Below the pieces are notes generated by a model. It saw nothing but the letters and a program-made list of their open reading frames with translations. It did not search any database and was not told where the DNA came from. From Saccharopolyspora endophytica (GTDB lineage Bacteria; Actinomycetota; Actinomycetes; Mycobacteriales; Pseudonocardiaceae), in the NCBI RefSeq assembly GCF_018070075.1, contig NZ_JAGPXE010000017.1:108712-172711 (forward strand): a stretch of 64,000 nucleotides of DNA, read 5' to 3'. Positions 56,054-64,000 of the stretch are shown here, one piece after another. A program made the translations under genes and the position numbers. How positions within the stretch are numbered: the stretch's first letter is position 1; every line of letters starts with the position of its first letter.

Positions 56054-57487
56054 ATGTCCGACCACCTCGCTCCCCCGCCGGTCGTCTCGCAGTACCAGGT
56101 CCCCGCACCCCCGTTGTTCGACTCCTTCTGGCCCCGGCCCGAGAACGGCGTGCCCCGAGCGCTGCCCGCAGCGCTGATCACCGGTGTCGCCGCAGCCGTG
56201 TTCCTCCCGCTGGAAGGCCCCGGGATCGGCTGGACGCTGTTCGGGCTGTGCGCGGCGGCGGGACTGCTGTTCGCCGTGCGCGACGTCCGGATCGGGCAGG
56301 TGCTGTGGGTGGTCACCGGCCTGCTGCTGCTGTCGGTGTGCGCGCTGCGCAGCGCCGAGTGGCTGGCGGCGCTGTGCGTGCTCACCTCCGCCGTCGCGGC
56401 GGCGCTGGCGATCAGCCGCGCCCGGGCGGTCCGGGAGCTGGTGCTGATGGCCGTGGCGGTGCCGATCGCCGCCTGCCGGGCGCTGCCGTGGACCGCGCGC
56501 GGCATGCGCGGCCGGGTGCGCGGCAGCCGAGCCCTGCGGATGGGCTTCTCGGTGCTGGTCGCGCTGCTGTTGCTGCTGATCTTCGGGGCGCTGTTCGCCG
56601 GCGCCGACGAGAACTTCGCGCGGATCGCCGACGCGGTCGTGCCCGAACTGGACTTCGAGACGTTCTTCCGCGCGACGTTCGTGTTCGCGCCCTTCACCCT
56701 GCTCGCCCTGGGCGCCGCCTTCACCGCGCTGCGCCCTCCGAAGCTCGACGCGCCCGGCGGTGAGCGGCGCACGCTGCGCGGAGCGGAGTGGGCGGTGCCG
56801 ATCGGCGTGCTGGTGGCGCTGTTCGCGCTGTTCATCGTCGTGCAGGCGGCGTCGCTGTTCGGCGGTCCCGCGCACGTGCGCGACAGCGCCGGGGTGACGT
56901 TCTCCTCCTACGCGCGCAACGGGTTCTGGCAGCTGACGCTGGTGACGATCCTGACCCTGCCGGTGATCGCGGCCGCCGCGCGCTGGGCGCCGAGGCGCAC
57001 GCGGGCCGAGCGGAACCTGCTGCGCGGCCTGGCCGGGGCGCTGGCGGTGCTGACGCTGGTGATCGTCGGCTCCGCGCTGGCGCGGATGTGGTCCTACCAG
57101 GACGCCTACGGGTACACGGTCCTGCGGCTGCTGGTGATGACCTGCGAGATCTGGCTCGGCGTGGTCTACGCGATGATCATCGCGGCGGGCGTGCGGCTGC
57201 GTGCGCACTGGTTGCCCACGGCGGTGCTGGGCACCGCGATGGGCGCGCTGCTGGTGCTGGCCGGGCTCAACCCGGAAGGCGCGGTCGCCGAGGCCAACGT
57301 CTCCCGCTTCGAGCACACCGGCAAGGTCGACCCCGAGTACCTGGCGGAGCTGTCCGCGGACGCGCTGCCCGCGATCGAGCGGCTCCCGGCCGACATCAAG
57401 GGTTCGGTGGTCCTGGACATCAACGCCAACGCGGGTGAGATGTCCTGGCGCTCCTGGAACCTCACCGACCAGCTCCACCGGCCCTGA
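56054..57487 (+). CDS. DUF4173/DUF4153 multi-pass membrane protein
   Basis: 477 residues with about 11 transmembrane helices. Family features: FDSFWPRPENGVPRALPAALITGVAAAVFLP near the start, LFAGADENFARI in the middle, a long QAASLFGGPAHVRDSAGVTFSSYARNGFWQLTLVTILTLPVI, and a soluble C-terminal part after GLNPEGAVAEANVSRFEHTGKVDPEYLAELSADALPAIERLP. The repeated Y-A-R-x-G-F and N-P-x-x-x-x-A-x-x-N motifs are characteristic. Function unknown. ATG 56054 follows GGAGG. Confidence 0.85.
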   Translation: MSDHLAPPPVVSQYQVPAPPLFDSFWPRPENGVPRALPAALITGVAAAVFLPLEGPGIGWTLFGLCAAAGLLFAVRDVRIGQVLWVVTGLLLLSVCALRSAEWLAALCVLTSAVAAALAISRARAVRELVLMAVAVPIAACRALPWTARGMRGRVRGSRALRMGFSVLVALLLLLIFGALFAGADENFARIADAVVPELDFETFFRATFVFAPFTLLALGAAFTALRPPKLDAPGGERRTLRGAEWAVPIGVLVALFALFIVVQAASLFGGPAHVRDSAGVTFSSYARNGFWQLTLVTILTLPVIAAAARWAPRRTRAERNLLRGLAGALAVLTLVIVGSALARMWSYQDAYGYTVLRLLVMTCEIWLGVVYAMIIAAGVRLRAHWLPTAVLGTAMGALLVLAGLNPEGAVAEANVSRFEHTGKVDPEYLAELSADALPAIERLPADIKGSVVLDINANAGEMSWRSWNLTDQLHRP

Positions 57488-57511
57488 GCCCATCGCCCGA
57501 TAGTGGGGCCT

Positions 57512-57545
57512 GGGGTGCGCGACCTCTCGCGAAGTCGCGCACCCC
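57512..57545. terminator. Bidirectional terminator
   Basis: GGGGTGCGCGAC (57512-57523) pairs perfectly with 57534-57545 around a 10-nt loop. It lies between the convergent DUF4173 and SHOCT genes. Confidence 0.88.
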
Positions 57546-57549
57546 TCGC

Positions 57550-57804
57550 TCAGCGCAGTTCGCCGAGGCGCTCCCGGTACTCCTCACCGCTGAGCTCGCC
57601 TCGGGCGTAGCGCTCGGCGAGGATCATCCGCGCGCTCTCGGTCGCCGAAGGCCGCCGCGTCCTGCGCAGGATCGCGTAGATCGCGGTGACGATCAGCGAC
57701 GCGATCAGCACCATCCACACCAGGCCGAAGATCCAGAACGGACCTCCGCCGTGGCCTCCGGGTCCGGGCCCGGGGCCCCACTGCATCAGTAGTTCGGTCA
57801 CCAT
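57550..57804 (-). CDS. SHOCT domain membrane protein
   Basis: 84 residues. A Gly/Pro-rich start, one transmembrane helix (FGLVWMVLIASLIVTAIYAIL), and the C-terminal SHOCT motif ARMILAERYARGELSGEEYRERLGEL. SHOCT is a short oligomerisation helix-turn-helix. Small proteins of this type are common in actinobacteria and of unknown function. Confidence 0.88.
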   Translation of the reverse strand: MVTELLMQWGPGPGPGGHGGGPFWIFGLVWMVLIASLIVTAIYAILRRTRRPSATESARMILAERYARGELSGEEYRERLGELR

Positions 57805-58055
57805 CGCTGCTCACCTTCCTCGTCGGTGATTCCCAGCATCGGCGCCGACGGCGATCCGGTCGTCCGACCAGGAGCGACACCCGTGCTACCGTCCGCGACG
57901 TAGACCGGGACCAGCGGTGTGCGCAGACCGCGCACGCGTCCCCGGAATCGTTGGCCGTTCACTCTCGGTTGCCATCCCGTTTCTTGCGATCACCAGAGCA
58001 TTCGGGGTTTGGTGGTCGAGGCGGGATTTCCCCGCAACTACGCGAGGAGCTCGAG

Positions 58056-58988
58056 TTGGACGCAGCTGAGATCGCAGGCCCCAAGCCCATGCTCGCCGGA
58101 CGCAGGCCGTGGGGTCCGCAACTGTCGGTGTACGTGTTCATCCTCGGCCCGTTCCTCGCCCTGGTGGCCGCCGTGCCGCTGGCGTGGGGCTGGGGCTTGA
58201 ACTGGTGGGACGTGGCGCTGGCCGCGGGCTGGTACGTGCTGACCATCCTGGGGGTGACGGTCGGCTACCACCGCTACTTCACCCACGGGGCCTTCCGCGC
58301 GAAGCGGTGGCTGCGCATCACCCTGGCGGTGGTGGCGAGCATGGCGGTGCAGGGACCGATCATGCACTGGGTCTCCGACCACCGCAGGCACCACGCCTTC
58401 GCCGACCGCGAGGGCGACCCGCACTCCCCCTGGGCCTTCGGCACCTCGCCCGCCGCGCTGGTGCGCGGGTTCTGGCACGCGCACATGGGCTGGGTGTTCG
58501 AGCGCGACCTGACCAACCAGGAGCGCTTCGTCCCGGACCTGCTGGCCGACGCCGACATGCGGCTGGTGCACAAGCTGTTCGGCCCGCTCACGGTCGCGAC
58601 GTTCCTGCTGCCGGGTCTGATGGGCTGGTTGATCACCGGGACCGCCTGGGGCGCGCTGACGGCGTTCTTCTGGGCCGGGCTGGTCCGGGTGGCGTTCCTG
58701 CACCACGTGACGTGGTCGGTCAACTCAATCTGCCACCTGGTGGGCGAACGGCCGTTCAAGAGCCGGGACAAGGCGGCGAACTTCTGGCCGCTGGCGATCC
58801 TGAGCATGGGCGAGTCCTGGCACAACCTGCACCACGCGGACCCGACCTGCGCGCGCCACGGCGTCCAGCGCGGTCAGATCGACATCTCGGCACGGGTGAT
58901 CTGGCTGTTCGAGAAGGCCGGCTGGGCCCACCACGTCCGCTGGCCCACCCCGACGCGCCTCTCCCGCCTGTCCGTCGGCGAGGACTGA
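58056..58988 (+). CDS. Membrane acyl-CoA/fatty acid desaturase
   Basis: 310 residues. Three histidine boxes mark the di-iron site: HRYFTH (about 72-77), HRRHH (about 109-113) and HNLHH (about 255-259). Four transmembrane helices surround them (VYVFILGPFLALVAAVPLAWGW, VALAAGWYVLTILGVTVGYH, and two between boxes 2 and 3). It most likely introduces a delta-9 double bond. TTG 58056 is chosen since GAGGAG lies 6 nt upstream; a longer frame to 57951 is less supported. It ends one base before the opposing DksA-like gene stop. Confidence 0.9.
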   Translation: MDAAEIAGPKPMLAGRRPWGPQLSVYVFILGPFLALVAAVPLAWGWGLNWWDVALAAGWYVLTILGVTVGYHRYFTHGAFRAKRWLRITLAVVASMAVQGPIMHWVSDHRRHHAFADREGDPHSPWAFGTSPAALVRGFWHAHMGWVFERDLTNQERFVPDLLADADMRLVHKLFGPLTVATFLLPGLMGWLITGTAWGALTAFFWAGLVRVAFLHHVTWSVNSICHLVGERPFKSRDKAANFWPLAILSMGESWHNLHHADPTCARHGVQRGQIDISARVIWLFEKAGWAHHVRWPTPTRLSRLSVGED

Positions 58989-58989
58989 C

Positions 58990-59340
58990 TCAGCGCCGGG
59001 CCGAGGTGCAGCGGATGCACAGCTTGGCCGCGGGCAGGGCTTCGAGGCGTTCCTTGGTGATGCGCTTGCCGCAGCGCTGGCACTGCCCGTAGGTGCCGTC
59101 CTCGACGCGCCTGGCGGCCTCGTCCAGCGCTTCGAGCTCGGCCTTGGCGTCGGTCAGCAGGCCCTGGGTCTGGGCCCGCTCGTAGGCGATGGTGACGCCT
59201 TCCGGGTCGTGCTCGTCGTCGTTGGTGGTCCAGGTCGCCGACTCGACGATGGACGTGAGGTGCCGCTGCAGCGACTCGATGCGGTGCTGCACCTCGGTCC
59301 GGTGGTCGGCCAGGAGCCTCTCCGGCGACTTGCGCGCCAT
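58990..59340 (-). CDS. TraR/DksA-type zinc finger protein
   Basis: 116 residues. An N-terminal coiled coil (EVQHRIESLQRHLTSIVESATW and LLTDAKAELEALDEAARRV) is followed by the zinc finger with Cys87, Cys90, Cys108 and Cys111 (GQCQRCGKRI, KLCIRCTS). The acidic tip DDEHDPEG lies between the helices as in DksA-like proteins that enter the RNA polymerase secondary channel. ATG 59340. Confidence 0.88.
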   Translation of the reverse strand: MARKSPERLLADHRTEVQHRIESLQRHLTSIVESATWTTNDDEHDPEGVTIAYERAQTQGLLTDAKAELEALDEAARRVEDGTYGQCQRCGKRITKERLEALPAAKLCIRCTSARR

Positions 59341-59366
59341 GCTCGGTCAACGCCGTGCGGGCGGCT

Positions 59367-60368
59367 TTATTCCGACTCGGCGCCGCTGGTCACCGGTTCG
59401 GGCGCCGGTTCCGCCCGCGCGGTGCGGGACCGGGCCAGGCTGGCGACCGTGGTGATCGCCAGGGTGAGCACGATGAAGCCCAGCGAGGCCGCGATGCCGA
59501 TGTCGGGGACCGGGAAGTGGATCTCCTCGACGTGCGACCCGTGCAGCGCCTCGACGATCAGCTTGAGGCCGATGAAACCGAGGATGACCGCCAGCCCGTA
59601 GCTGAGGTAGATCAGCCGGTCGAGCAGCCCGCCGATGACGAAGTAGAGCTGCCGCAGCCCCATCAGCGCGAAGGCGTTGGCGGTGAAGATGATGAAGCCG
59701 TCCTTGGTCAGCCCGAAGATGGCCGGCATCGAGTCCAGCGCGAAGATCACGTTCGCCAGCCCGAGCGCGGCCACGACCAGCAGCAGCGGCGTGAACATCC
59801 GCTTGCCGTCGACGCGGGTGACCATCTTGCCGCCGTCGTAGGTGTCGGTGGTGGGCACGAACCGCTGCAGCGCGCGGATCATGCCGCTGCCCTCGTCGTC
59901 GGGCTCGTCACCACCGGCGTCGCGGGCGACCTTGATCGCGGTGTAGATCAGGAACGCGCCGAAGAGGTAGAACACCCAGTTGAACGCGGCGAGCACCGCG
60001 ACACCCGCGGCGATGCACGCCGCGCGCAGCACCAGGGAGATCAGGATGCCGATGTAGAGCACCCGGTGCTGGTGCTCGCGGGGCACCGCGAAGCGCGACA
60101 TGATGATCACGAAGACGAACAGGTTGTCCACCGAGAGGCTGTACTCGGTGACGTACCCCGCGAAGAACTCCGCGCCGCTGGTGGAACCGGCGAAGGCGAA
60201 CAGCAGCGCGCCGAAGAGGGCCGCGAGCGCGACGTAGAAGGCCACCCACAGGCCGGCCTCCTTGACGCTGACGGCGTGCGGCCGCCGCCCCACCACGAGC
60301 AGGTCTGCCGCGATCAGCCCGAGCAGCGCGACCAGCGTCACCGCCCACACCCACACCGGGAAGTTCAT
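59367..60368 (-). CDS. TerC family membrane protein
   Basis: 333 residues with nine or so transmembrane helices. The two TerC acidic motifs are YSLSVDNLFVFVIIMSRFAVP (about 73-93) and VIFALDSMPAIFGLTKDGFIIFTANAFALMGLRQLYF (about 208-244), with the D-N-L and D-S-x-P aspartates. TerC proteins export metals such as manganese at the Sec translocon or confer tellurite resistance. ATG 60368 follows GAGGGG. I looked for a yybP-ykoY riboswitch upstream and did not find one. The 274-nt upstream region has ATACTGTAT near 60429, the only striking dyad. Confidence 0.88.
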   Translation of the reverse strand: MNFPVWVWAVTLVALLGLIAADLLVVGRRPHAVSVKEAGLWVAFYVALAALFGALLFAFAGSTSGAEFFAGYVTEYSLSVDNLFVFVIIMSRFAVPREHQHRVLYIGILISLVLRAACIAAGVAVLAAFNWVFYLFGAFLIYTAIKVARDAGGDEPDDEGSGMIRALQRFVPTTDTYDGGKMVTRVDGKRMFTPLLLVVAALGLANVIFALDSMPAIFGLTKDGFIIFTANAFALMGLRQLYFVIGGLLDRLIYLSYGLAVILGFIGLKLIVEALHGSHVEEIHFPVPDIGIAASLGFIVLTLAITTVASLARSRTARAEPAPEPVTSGAESE

Positions 60369-60642
60369 CCGCGTCCCCTCACACCGCTCGCCGCACGACC
60401 TGTCCCGTGCTCGGACGAGTGAATGCAGAATACTGTATGGAAAAACGGATCCCCGGAGATCAGCGGGACGATTCCGAGCAATTCGGACGAAAAATCATGC
60501 CGCGCGGATCGAAATCACAGCAGGACGAGGACGTTTGAACCCCTACGTCCGATTCATCCTCGACGGCACCGTTTTTCCGATCGTCCACACTGGACCCAGT
60601 TTCCCACGCGAAGCGGAATGCTCTTGCTCCGGTCGCCGCGAG

Positions 60643-61263
60643 TCAAGGCCTGGCGGTCAGCACCGCGAACCAGCGCCGGTCGACCTCGCCGACCCGCGCG
60701 CTGAAACCGGTGGCCAGCGCGGCGATGGCGTCGGCACCGACGCGCGCCCAGCGGAAGGTCCGGCCGCGCCGGCCCGCGTCGACGACGCGCCCGGTACCGC
60801 GCCAGACCCCGGCTCCGGGAGGCTCGACCTCCACCCACGCCACTCCCCCGGGCCGCAGCAGGCGGCGCACCCGGGCCAGCAGCGCGGTGGGGTCGCCGCC
60901 GATGCCGATGTTGCCGTCGACCAGCAGCGCCTCGCACCAGCTGCCGTCGCCCGGCAGCGGGCCGAACACGTCGCGGCGCAAGGCCATCGCACCCCGGGCG
61001 AGGGTCATCTCGACCGCCAGCGGTGAGCTGTCGATGCCCAGGCACATCACGCCGGTGCCGGTGAGCGCTCCGGCGAGCCTCCCGGGACCGCAGCCGATGT
61101 CGAGCACCGGACCGCGGCACGCCGCCAGGACGTGGCGGTCGGCGGTGTCGGGCTCGGAGATCCAGCGGTGCCCGGGCAGCGGCCGGGCCGAACCGTCGCT
61201 GGTCTCCAGGGTGGTCGTGCCGCCGCGCAGCGCCGCGTCGAACTCCCCGCTCACCTCGGGCAC
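60643..61263 (-). CDS. Class I SAM-dependent methyltransferase
   Basis: 206 residues. GPVLDIGCGPGRLAGALTGTG (motif I, about 50-70), CLGIDSSPLAVEMTLARG (motif II), LLVDGNIGIGGDPTALLARVRRLLRPGGVAWVEVEPPG. It is the third gene of the DUF2064/GT2 group and its start overlaps the DUF2064 stop by 13 bp. In actinobacteria these genes are regularly neighbours of a glycosyltransferase and are predicted to modify the same glycan or glycolipid. GTG 61263. Confidence 0.85.
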   Translation of the reverse strand: MPEVSGEFDAALRGGTTTLETSDGSARPLPGHRWISEPDTADRHVLAACRGPVLDIGCGPGRLAGALTGTGVMCLGIDSSPLAVEMTLARGAMALRRDVFGPLPGDGSWCEALLVDGNIGIGGDPTALLARVRRLLRPGGVAWVEVEPPGAGVWRGTGRVVDAGRRGRTFRWARVGADAIAALATGFSARVGEVDRRWFAVLTARP

Positions 61264-61907
61264 CCGGCCAGGGCTGCGGCGAAGCGGGTGCGCGGAACGC
61301 CCGAGGCCACCGCGCAGGCGTCGTGCATCGTGTCGACGTCGACGAGCTCGGGCAGCGCGTCGACCCGCACTCCGGCGGTGCGCAGCGCGTTGAGGGTGCG
61401 GCGGCCGGTGTCAGGACGCGAGGTGGGGATGTCGGCGAGCAGGCCCGCGAGCCGGGGATCGCGGAAGCCGATGGCCCACCATCCCCCGTCGGCGGCCGGG
61501 CCGTAGACGGCGTCGGCACCGACCAGCCGGTGGCAGGCGTCGGCGAGCAGCTCCGCGGTGACCTGCGGGGTGTCCATGCCGATCTGCAGCACCGGTAGTC
61601 CCGGGTGGGCGGCGGCGGTGTCGGCGTGGGCGGCGGCCAGGCGCTGCGGGAAGCCTTCGCCTCGCTGGCCCAGCAGCGTGCCGCGCGCGAACCGCTCGCG
61701 CAGTTCGGTGGCGCGGGCGGCGTCGTCGAGGTCGCCGGTGAGGGCGACGACGGGGTGCGCTCCGGGGGTGGAGTGGACGGCGTCGAGCGTGTCGAGCAGG
61801 CTCGCGGCGGCGAGCTCGGCGGCCTGCTCGGGCGTGGCGGGAGGGCACAGCCTGGTCTTGGCCAGCCCGGGGACGGGCGCCTTGGCGACGACGAGCAGCG
61901 CGGTCAT
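61251..61907 (-). CDS. DUF2064 (TIGR04282-type) glycosyltransferase-like protein
   Basis: 218 residues. MTALLVVAKAPVPGLAKTRLCPPATPEQAAELAAASLLDTLDA is the hallmark start (A-K-x-P-x-x-G-x-x-K-T-R-L). QIGMDTPQVTAELLADACHRL and DAVYGPAADGGWWAIGF carry the D-x-P and G-P-A-x-D-G-G motifs of a nucleotidyltransferase-like GT-A fold. Start and end overlap neighbours, marking a tight operon with GT2 and the methyltransferase. Confidence 0.88.
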   Translation of the reverse strand: MTALLVVAKAPVPGLAKTRLCPPATPEQAAELAAASLLDTLDAVHSTPGAHPVVALTGDLDDAARATELRERFARGTLLGQRGEGFPQRLAAAHADTAAAHPGLPVLQIGMDTPQVTAELLADACHRLVGADAVYGPAADGGWWAIGFRDPRLAGLLADIPTSRPDTGRRTLNALRTAGVRVDALPELVDVDTMHDACAVASGVPRTRFAAALAGCPR

Positions 61908-62563
61908 CGCAGCACCCGCGCCATGTCGCGCGTCGCGCGCAGCGTGCCGCGCACCGAACCGGAGACCTTCGAGCGGGTTCCGGCGGTGCGCGGCCGGTAC
62001 TCGACGTCGGTCTCGACGATCCGCCAGCCAGCCCGCCCGGCCTTGAGCAGCAGCTCCAGCGGATAGCCGAAGGCGCGGTCGGCGACGTCGAGGTTCAGCA
62101 GATCAGCACGCCGGACGGCGCGGATCGGCGCGATGTCGTGGACCGGGACGCCTCGCCTGCGCAGCAGGGCGGCGATGAGCGCGTTGCCCGCGCGAGCGTG
62201 CGCGGGCCAGGCTGCGGGCGTGGCCGGGACCCGCCGTCCCACCACCAGGTCCGCACCGGACCGCACCCGAGCGACCAGGTCCGGCAGCACCGCCGGGTCC
62301 AGGGAACCGTCGCAGTCGGCGAAGCACACGATCTCGGTGACCGCGGCGTGAAGACCGGTGTGCACGGCGGCTCCGTAGCCGCGGCGGGGTTCGGCGATCA
62401 CCGTCGCACCGCGGGCGGCGGCGATGTCCGGGGAGCCGTCCCGAGATCCGTTGTCCACCACCAGCGCCCGGTACCCGTCAGGCAGGGCCGCGAGCACTCC
62501 GGGCAGGGCGGCGGCTTCGTCCAGGCAGGGCAGCACCACGTCGACTTCGTTCACGACACCCAT
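61904..62563 (-). CDS. Glycosyltransferase family 2
   Basis: 219 residues. VDVVLPCLDEAAALPGVLAALPDGYRALVVDNGSRDGS (UDP-sugar site), VCFADCDGSLDPAVLPDL (D-x-D-G), then ADLVVGRRVP. The length and the ending WRIVETDVEYRPRTAGTRSKVSGSVRG fit dolichol-phosphate mannosyltransferase-like soluble GT2s. ATG 62563. First gene of the operon, divergent from the membrane-protein gene at 62699. Confidence 0.88.
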   Translation of the reverse strand: MGVVNEVDVVLPCLDEAAALPGVLAALPDGYRALVVDNGSRDGSPDIAAARGATVIAEPRRGYGAAVHTGLHAAVTEIVCFADCDGSLDPAVLPDLVARVRSGADLVVGRRVPATPAAWPAHARAGNALIAALLRRRGVPVHDIAPIRAVRRADLLNLDVADRAFGYPLELLLKAGRAGWRIVETDVEYRPRTAGTRSKVSGSVRGTLRATRDMARVLR

Positions 62564-62698
62564 GCAAGCGCACAGTGGACGAAGACGAAAAGGTCTGCGG
62601 CGCTTACCGAATCCTTACGCCGGGCGAGTTCTTACGAGGTTCTGACGGATCCCTTCCGCGCGTTGGCCGAGGGCTCGTGCGCGACTACCTTCACGGCG

Positions 62699-63988
62699 GT
62701 GCCCACCCCGTCCCGCCGCGCGCAGCTGATCGCGCTCGCCACCGCTGCGCTGGTCGTCGCCGCCACGGCGATCGCCGGTGTCGCGCTCAACCGCGCCGGC
62801 GTTCCGCTCCACGCCGACGCCGCCCCGCTCTTCGGTTTCCTCAACCCCCACGTCGGACCTGGCACGCCCCTGGCCGTCGCGCTGGCGATCGCCGTGGTCG
62901 TGTGGGGCCCGCCGCTGGCGTCCCGGCTGGCGTGGCGCGGGTTGCTGGCCGCGAGCTACGCAGCGGCCCTGGCATGGACGGTCTCACTGGCGCTGGTGGA
63001 CGGGTGGCGAGCCGGGATCACCGAGCGGTTGACCGACTGGACCGAGTACCTCCACGACGTGCCCCGGGTGCACGACATCCCCGCGATGATCGACGAGTTC
63101 ACCCAGCATGTCCTCGCGGGGCAGCCCGGATCCTGGACGGTGCACGTCTCGGGCCACCCACCGGGTGCGCTGCTGGTCTACACGTGGCTGGACCGGCTCG
63201 GGCTCGGCAGCGGCACCTGGGCGTCGGTGGTGACGCTGCTGGTGGGAGCCCTGGCGGCGGTCGCGGTACCGGTGACGGTCAGGGCTCTGCACGACGAGCG
63301 GGCGGCGCGCGCGGTGGTCCCGTTCGTGGTGCTCTTCCCCGGAGCCGTGTGGATGGGCGTGTCGGCCGACGGCCTGTTCACCGGCGTCACCACGACCGCC
63401 ATCGCCCTGCTGGCGCTGCGCCGAGCGCTGCCGTCCCTGCTCGGCGGGGTGCTGCTCGGATCGGCGCTGTTCCTCAGCTACGGGCTCACCCTCGTGGCCG
63501 TGATCGCCCTCGCCGTCGTGCTGGTCCACCGCTCCTGGCGCTCGCTGCTGATCGCCGGGTTCGGTGCGTCGCTCGTCGTCGCCGCCTTCGCCGCCTTCGG
63601 GTTCTGGTGGCTCGACGGCTACCACCTGGTGATCCAGCGCTACCACCAGGGAGAGTTCGCCCAACGCCCCTACGCCTACTGGGTGTTCGGGAACCTCGGA
63701 GCCCTGCTCCTCTCAGCCGGTCCCCTCACCGCAGCCGCCCTCCCCCTCGCCACCTCCCCACCCCCGACCACAACCCGGAATACCGCCGTAATCAGGACAC
63801 CGAAAACCGCCGTATTCAGGACGCGGATTACCGGAGTAATCAGGACAACCCGGAATACCGCCGTAATCGGGTCCGGGAGTGTCCTGATCTTTGTGTGTGG
63901 GGCGGTGATCCGACAGGCTGGAAGCGTCCGCTTTCGGCTGGAAGGGGATCATCGTGACCGACGGCGACACGACAGCATCGCAGGATGA
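62699..63988 (+). CDS. Polytopic membrane protein with 3' end replaced by repeat array
   Basis: 429 residues as an open frame, but only about 357 are genuine. Ten or so transmembrane segments run from LIALATAALVVAATAIAGVAL to LVVAAFAAFGFWWLDGY, with a conserved GSWTVHVSGHPPGALLVYTWLDRLGLGSG loop as in membrane glycosyltransferase-like proteins that neighbour GT2 genes in actinobacteria. After YWVFGNLGALLLSAGPLTAAALPLA the frame enters the palindrome array and reads RNTAVIRTPKTAVFRTRITG and similar, then a basic tail. Homologues should continue with two or more helices, so this looks like truncation. The ending overlaps the next start (63954). GTG 62699 is uncertain. Confidence 0.6.
   Translation: MPTPSRRAQLIALATAALVVAATAIAGVALNRAGVPLHADAAPLFGFLNPHVGPGTPLAVALAIAVVVWGPPLASRLAWRGLLAASYAAALAWTVSLALVDGWRAGITERLTDWTEYLHDVPRVHDIPAMIDEFTQHVLAGQPGSWTVHVSGHPPGALLVYTWLDRLGLGSGTWASVVTLLVGALAAVAVPVTVRALHDERAARAVVPFVVLFPGAVWMGVSADGLFTGVTTTAIALLALRRALPSLLGGVLLGSALFLSYGLTLVAVIALAVVLVHRSWRSLLIAGFGASLVVAAFAAFGFWWLDGYHLVIQRYHQGEFAQRPYAYWVFGNLGALLLSAGPLTAAALPLATSPPPTTTRNTAVIRTPKTAVFRTRITGVIRTTRNTAVIGSGSVLIFVCGAVIRQAGSVRFRLEGDHRDRRRHDSIAG
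63778..63868. repeat. Array of 16-bp palindromes at 24-bp period (array 2)
   Basis: Units at 63778, 63802, 63826 (24 bp apart) and 63853 (27 bp after the third). The first and last are identical to the second unit of array 1 (GAATACCGCCGTAATC); the others are GAAAACCGCCGTATTC and GATTACCGGAGTAATC. The first three spacers begin AGGAC. The array and its flanks form an inverted repeat: ATCAGGACAC (63791-63800) against GTGTCCTGAT (63879-63888). It lies inside the open frame of the membrane-protein gene. Confidence 0.88.
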
Positions 63989-64000
63989 CGACGAGGACCG
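63954..64000 (+). CDS. Start of an unidentified gene (3' partial)
   Basis: GTG 63954 preceded by GAAGGGGA opens VTDGDTTASQDDDEDR and runs off the window edge. The acidic start gives no family. It overlaps the tail of the repeat-extended membrane-protein frame, which supports the view that this frame's end is not native. Confidence 0.45.
   Translation, partial: MTDGDTTASQDDDED

Noticed and set aside
60369..60520. yybP-ykoY manganese riboswitch upstream of TerC
   Set aside because: TerC genes often carry one, but I could not find its conserved core on the minus strand.
62138..62698. Upstream extension of the membrane-protein frame through the GT2 gene
   Set aside because: This part is antisense to the glycosyltransferase and has shadow composition. 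The hydrophobic protein begins near 62699.

Overview
The window is high-GC actinobacterial DNA: GC-rich third codon positions, many GTG and TTG starts behind GGAGG-type ribosome binding sites, and typical actinomycete families (conservon, DUF3040, DUF574 methyltransferase, MmyB-type regulator, HspR/HAIR-controlled Clp ATPase). The combination of families suggests Pseudonocardiaceae, perhaps Saccharopolyspora or a relative. That placement is inference; there is no rRNA or tRNA gene to anchor it. I saw no insertion sequence, prophage or CRISPR array.

Layout. 1-6.4 kb: end of an XRE/MmyB regulator, a tiny secreted peptide, small housekeeping genes, an Abi-alpha (DUF4393) protein, DUF445, DUF488 and a medium-chain acyl-CoA synthetase. 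6.8-10.4 kb: a complete actinobacterial gas-vesicle operon (gvpA-F-G-O-J-L-S-K). 10.4-18.6 kb: XdhC-like protein, a methyltransferase behind a MerR-type promoter, a HAIR-controlled ClpC-like ATPase, a beta-hydroxyacid dehydrogenase and a Tat-exported GH3 glycosidase. 18.5-23.4 kb: a quinate/shikimate degradation unit (dehydroshikimate dehydratase, shikimate-type dehydrogenase, TetR regulator, MFS transporter) with matching operators on both sides of the regulator. 23.8-26.0 kb: SsuA/SsuD-like sulfonate genes without permease or ATPase. 27.4-30.1 kb: an ABBA indole prenyltransferase followed by a tryptophanase, with a foldable RNA segment between them. 30.1-34.0 kb: a cvnA-B-C-D conservon.

34.3-48.0 kb is mostly carbohydrate catabolism. 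It holds a sodium symporter with a TIM-barrel protein of unknown function, a uronate dehydrogenase-like enzyme, two sugar-phosphate isomerase/epimerase-type barrels, two Gfo/Idh/MocA dehydrogenases, a ROK regulator, a three-gene ABC sugar importer and a ThuA protein. Together these look like a pathway that oxidises an imported glycoside to a keto-sugar and then cleaves or isomerises it. 48-64 kb holds an MpaB-type protein, a copper-responsive trio (CsoR, DUF6153, DUF305), drug efflux, three Pseudonocardiaceae-type methyltransferases, membrane proteins, a desaturase, TerC, and a conserved glycosyltransferase cluster.

The most unusual non-coding signal is a family of 16-bp palindromes spaced at exactly 24 bp. 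One array lies near 38.7 kb. A second near 63.8 kb has replaced the 3' end of a membrane-protein gene and is read through in frame. Perfect-stem hairpins separate most convergent gene pairs, while three convergent pairs instead overlap by exactly 4 bp at their stop codons.
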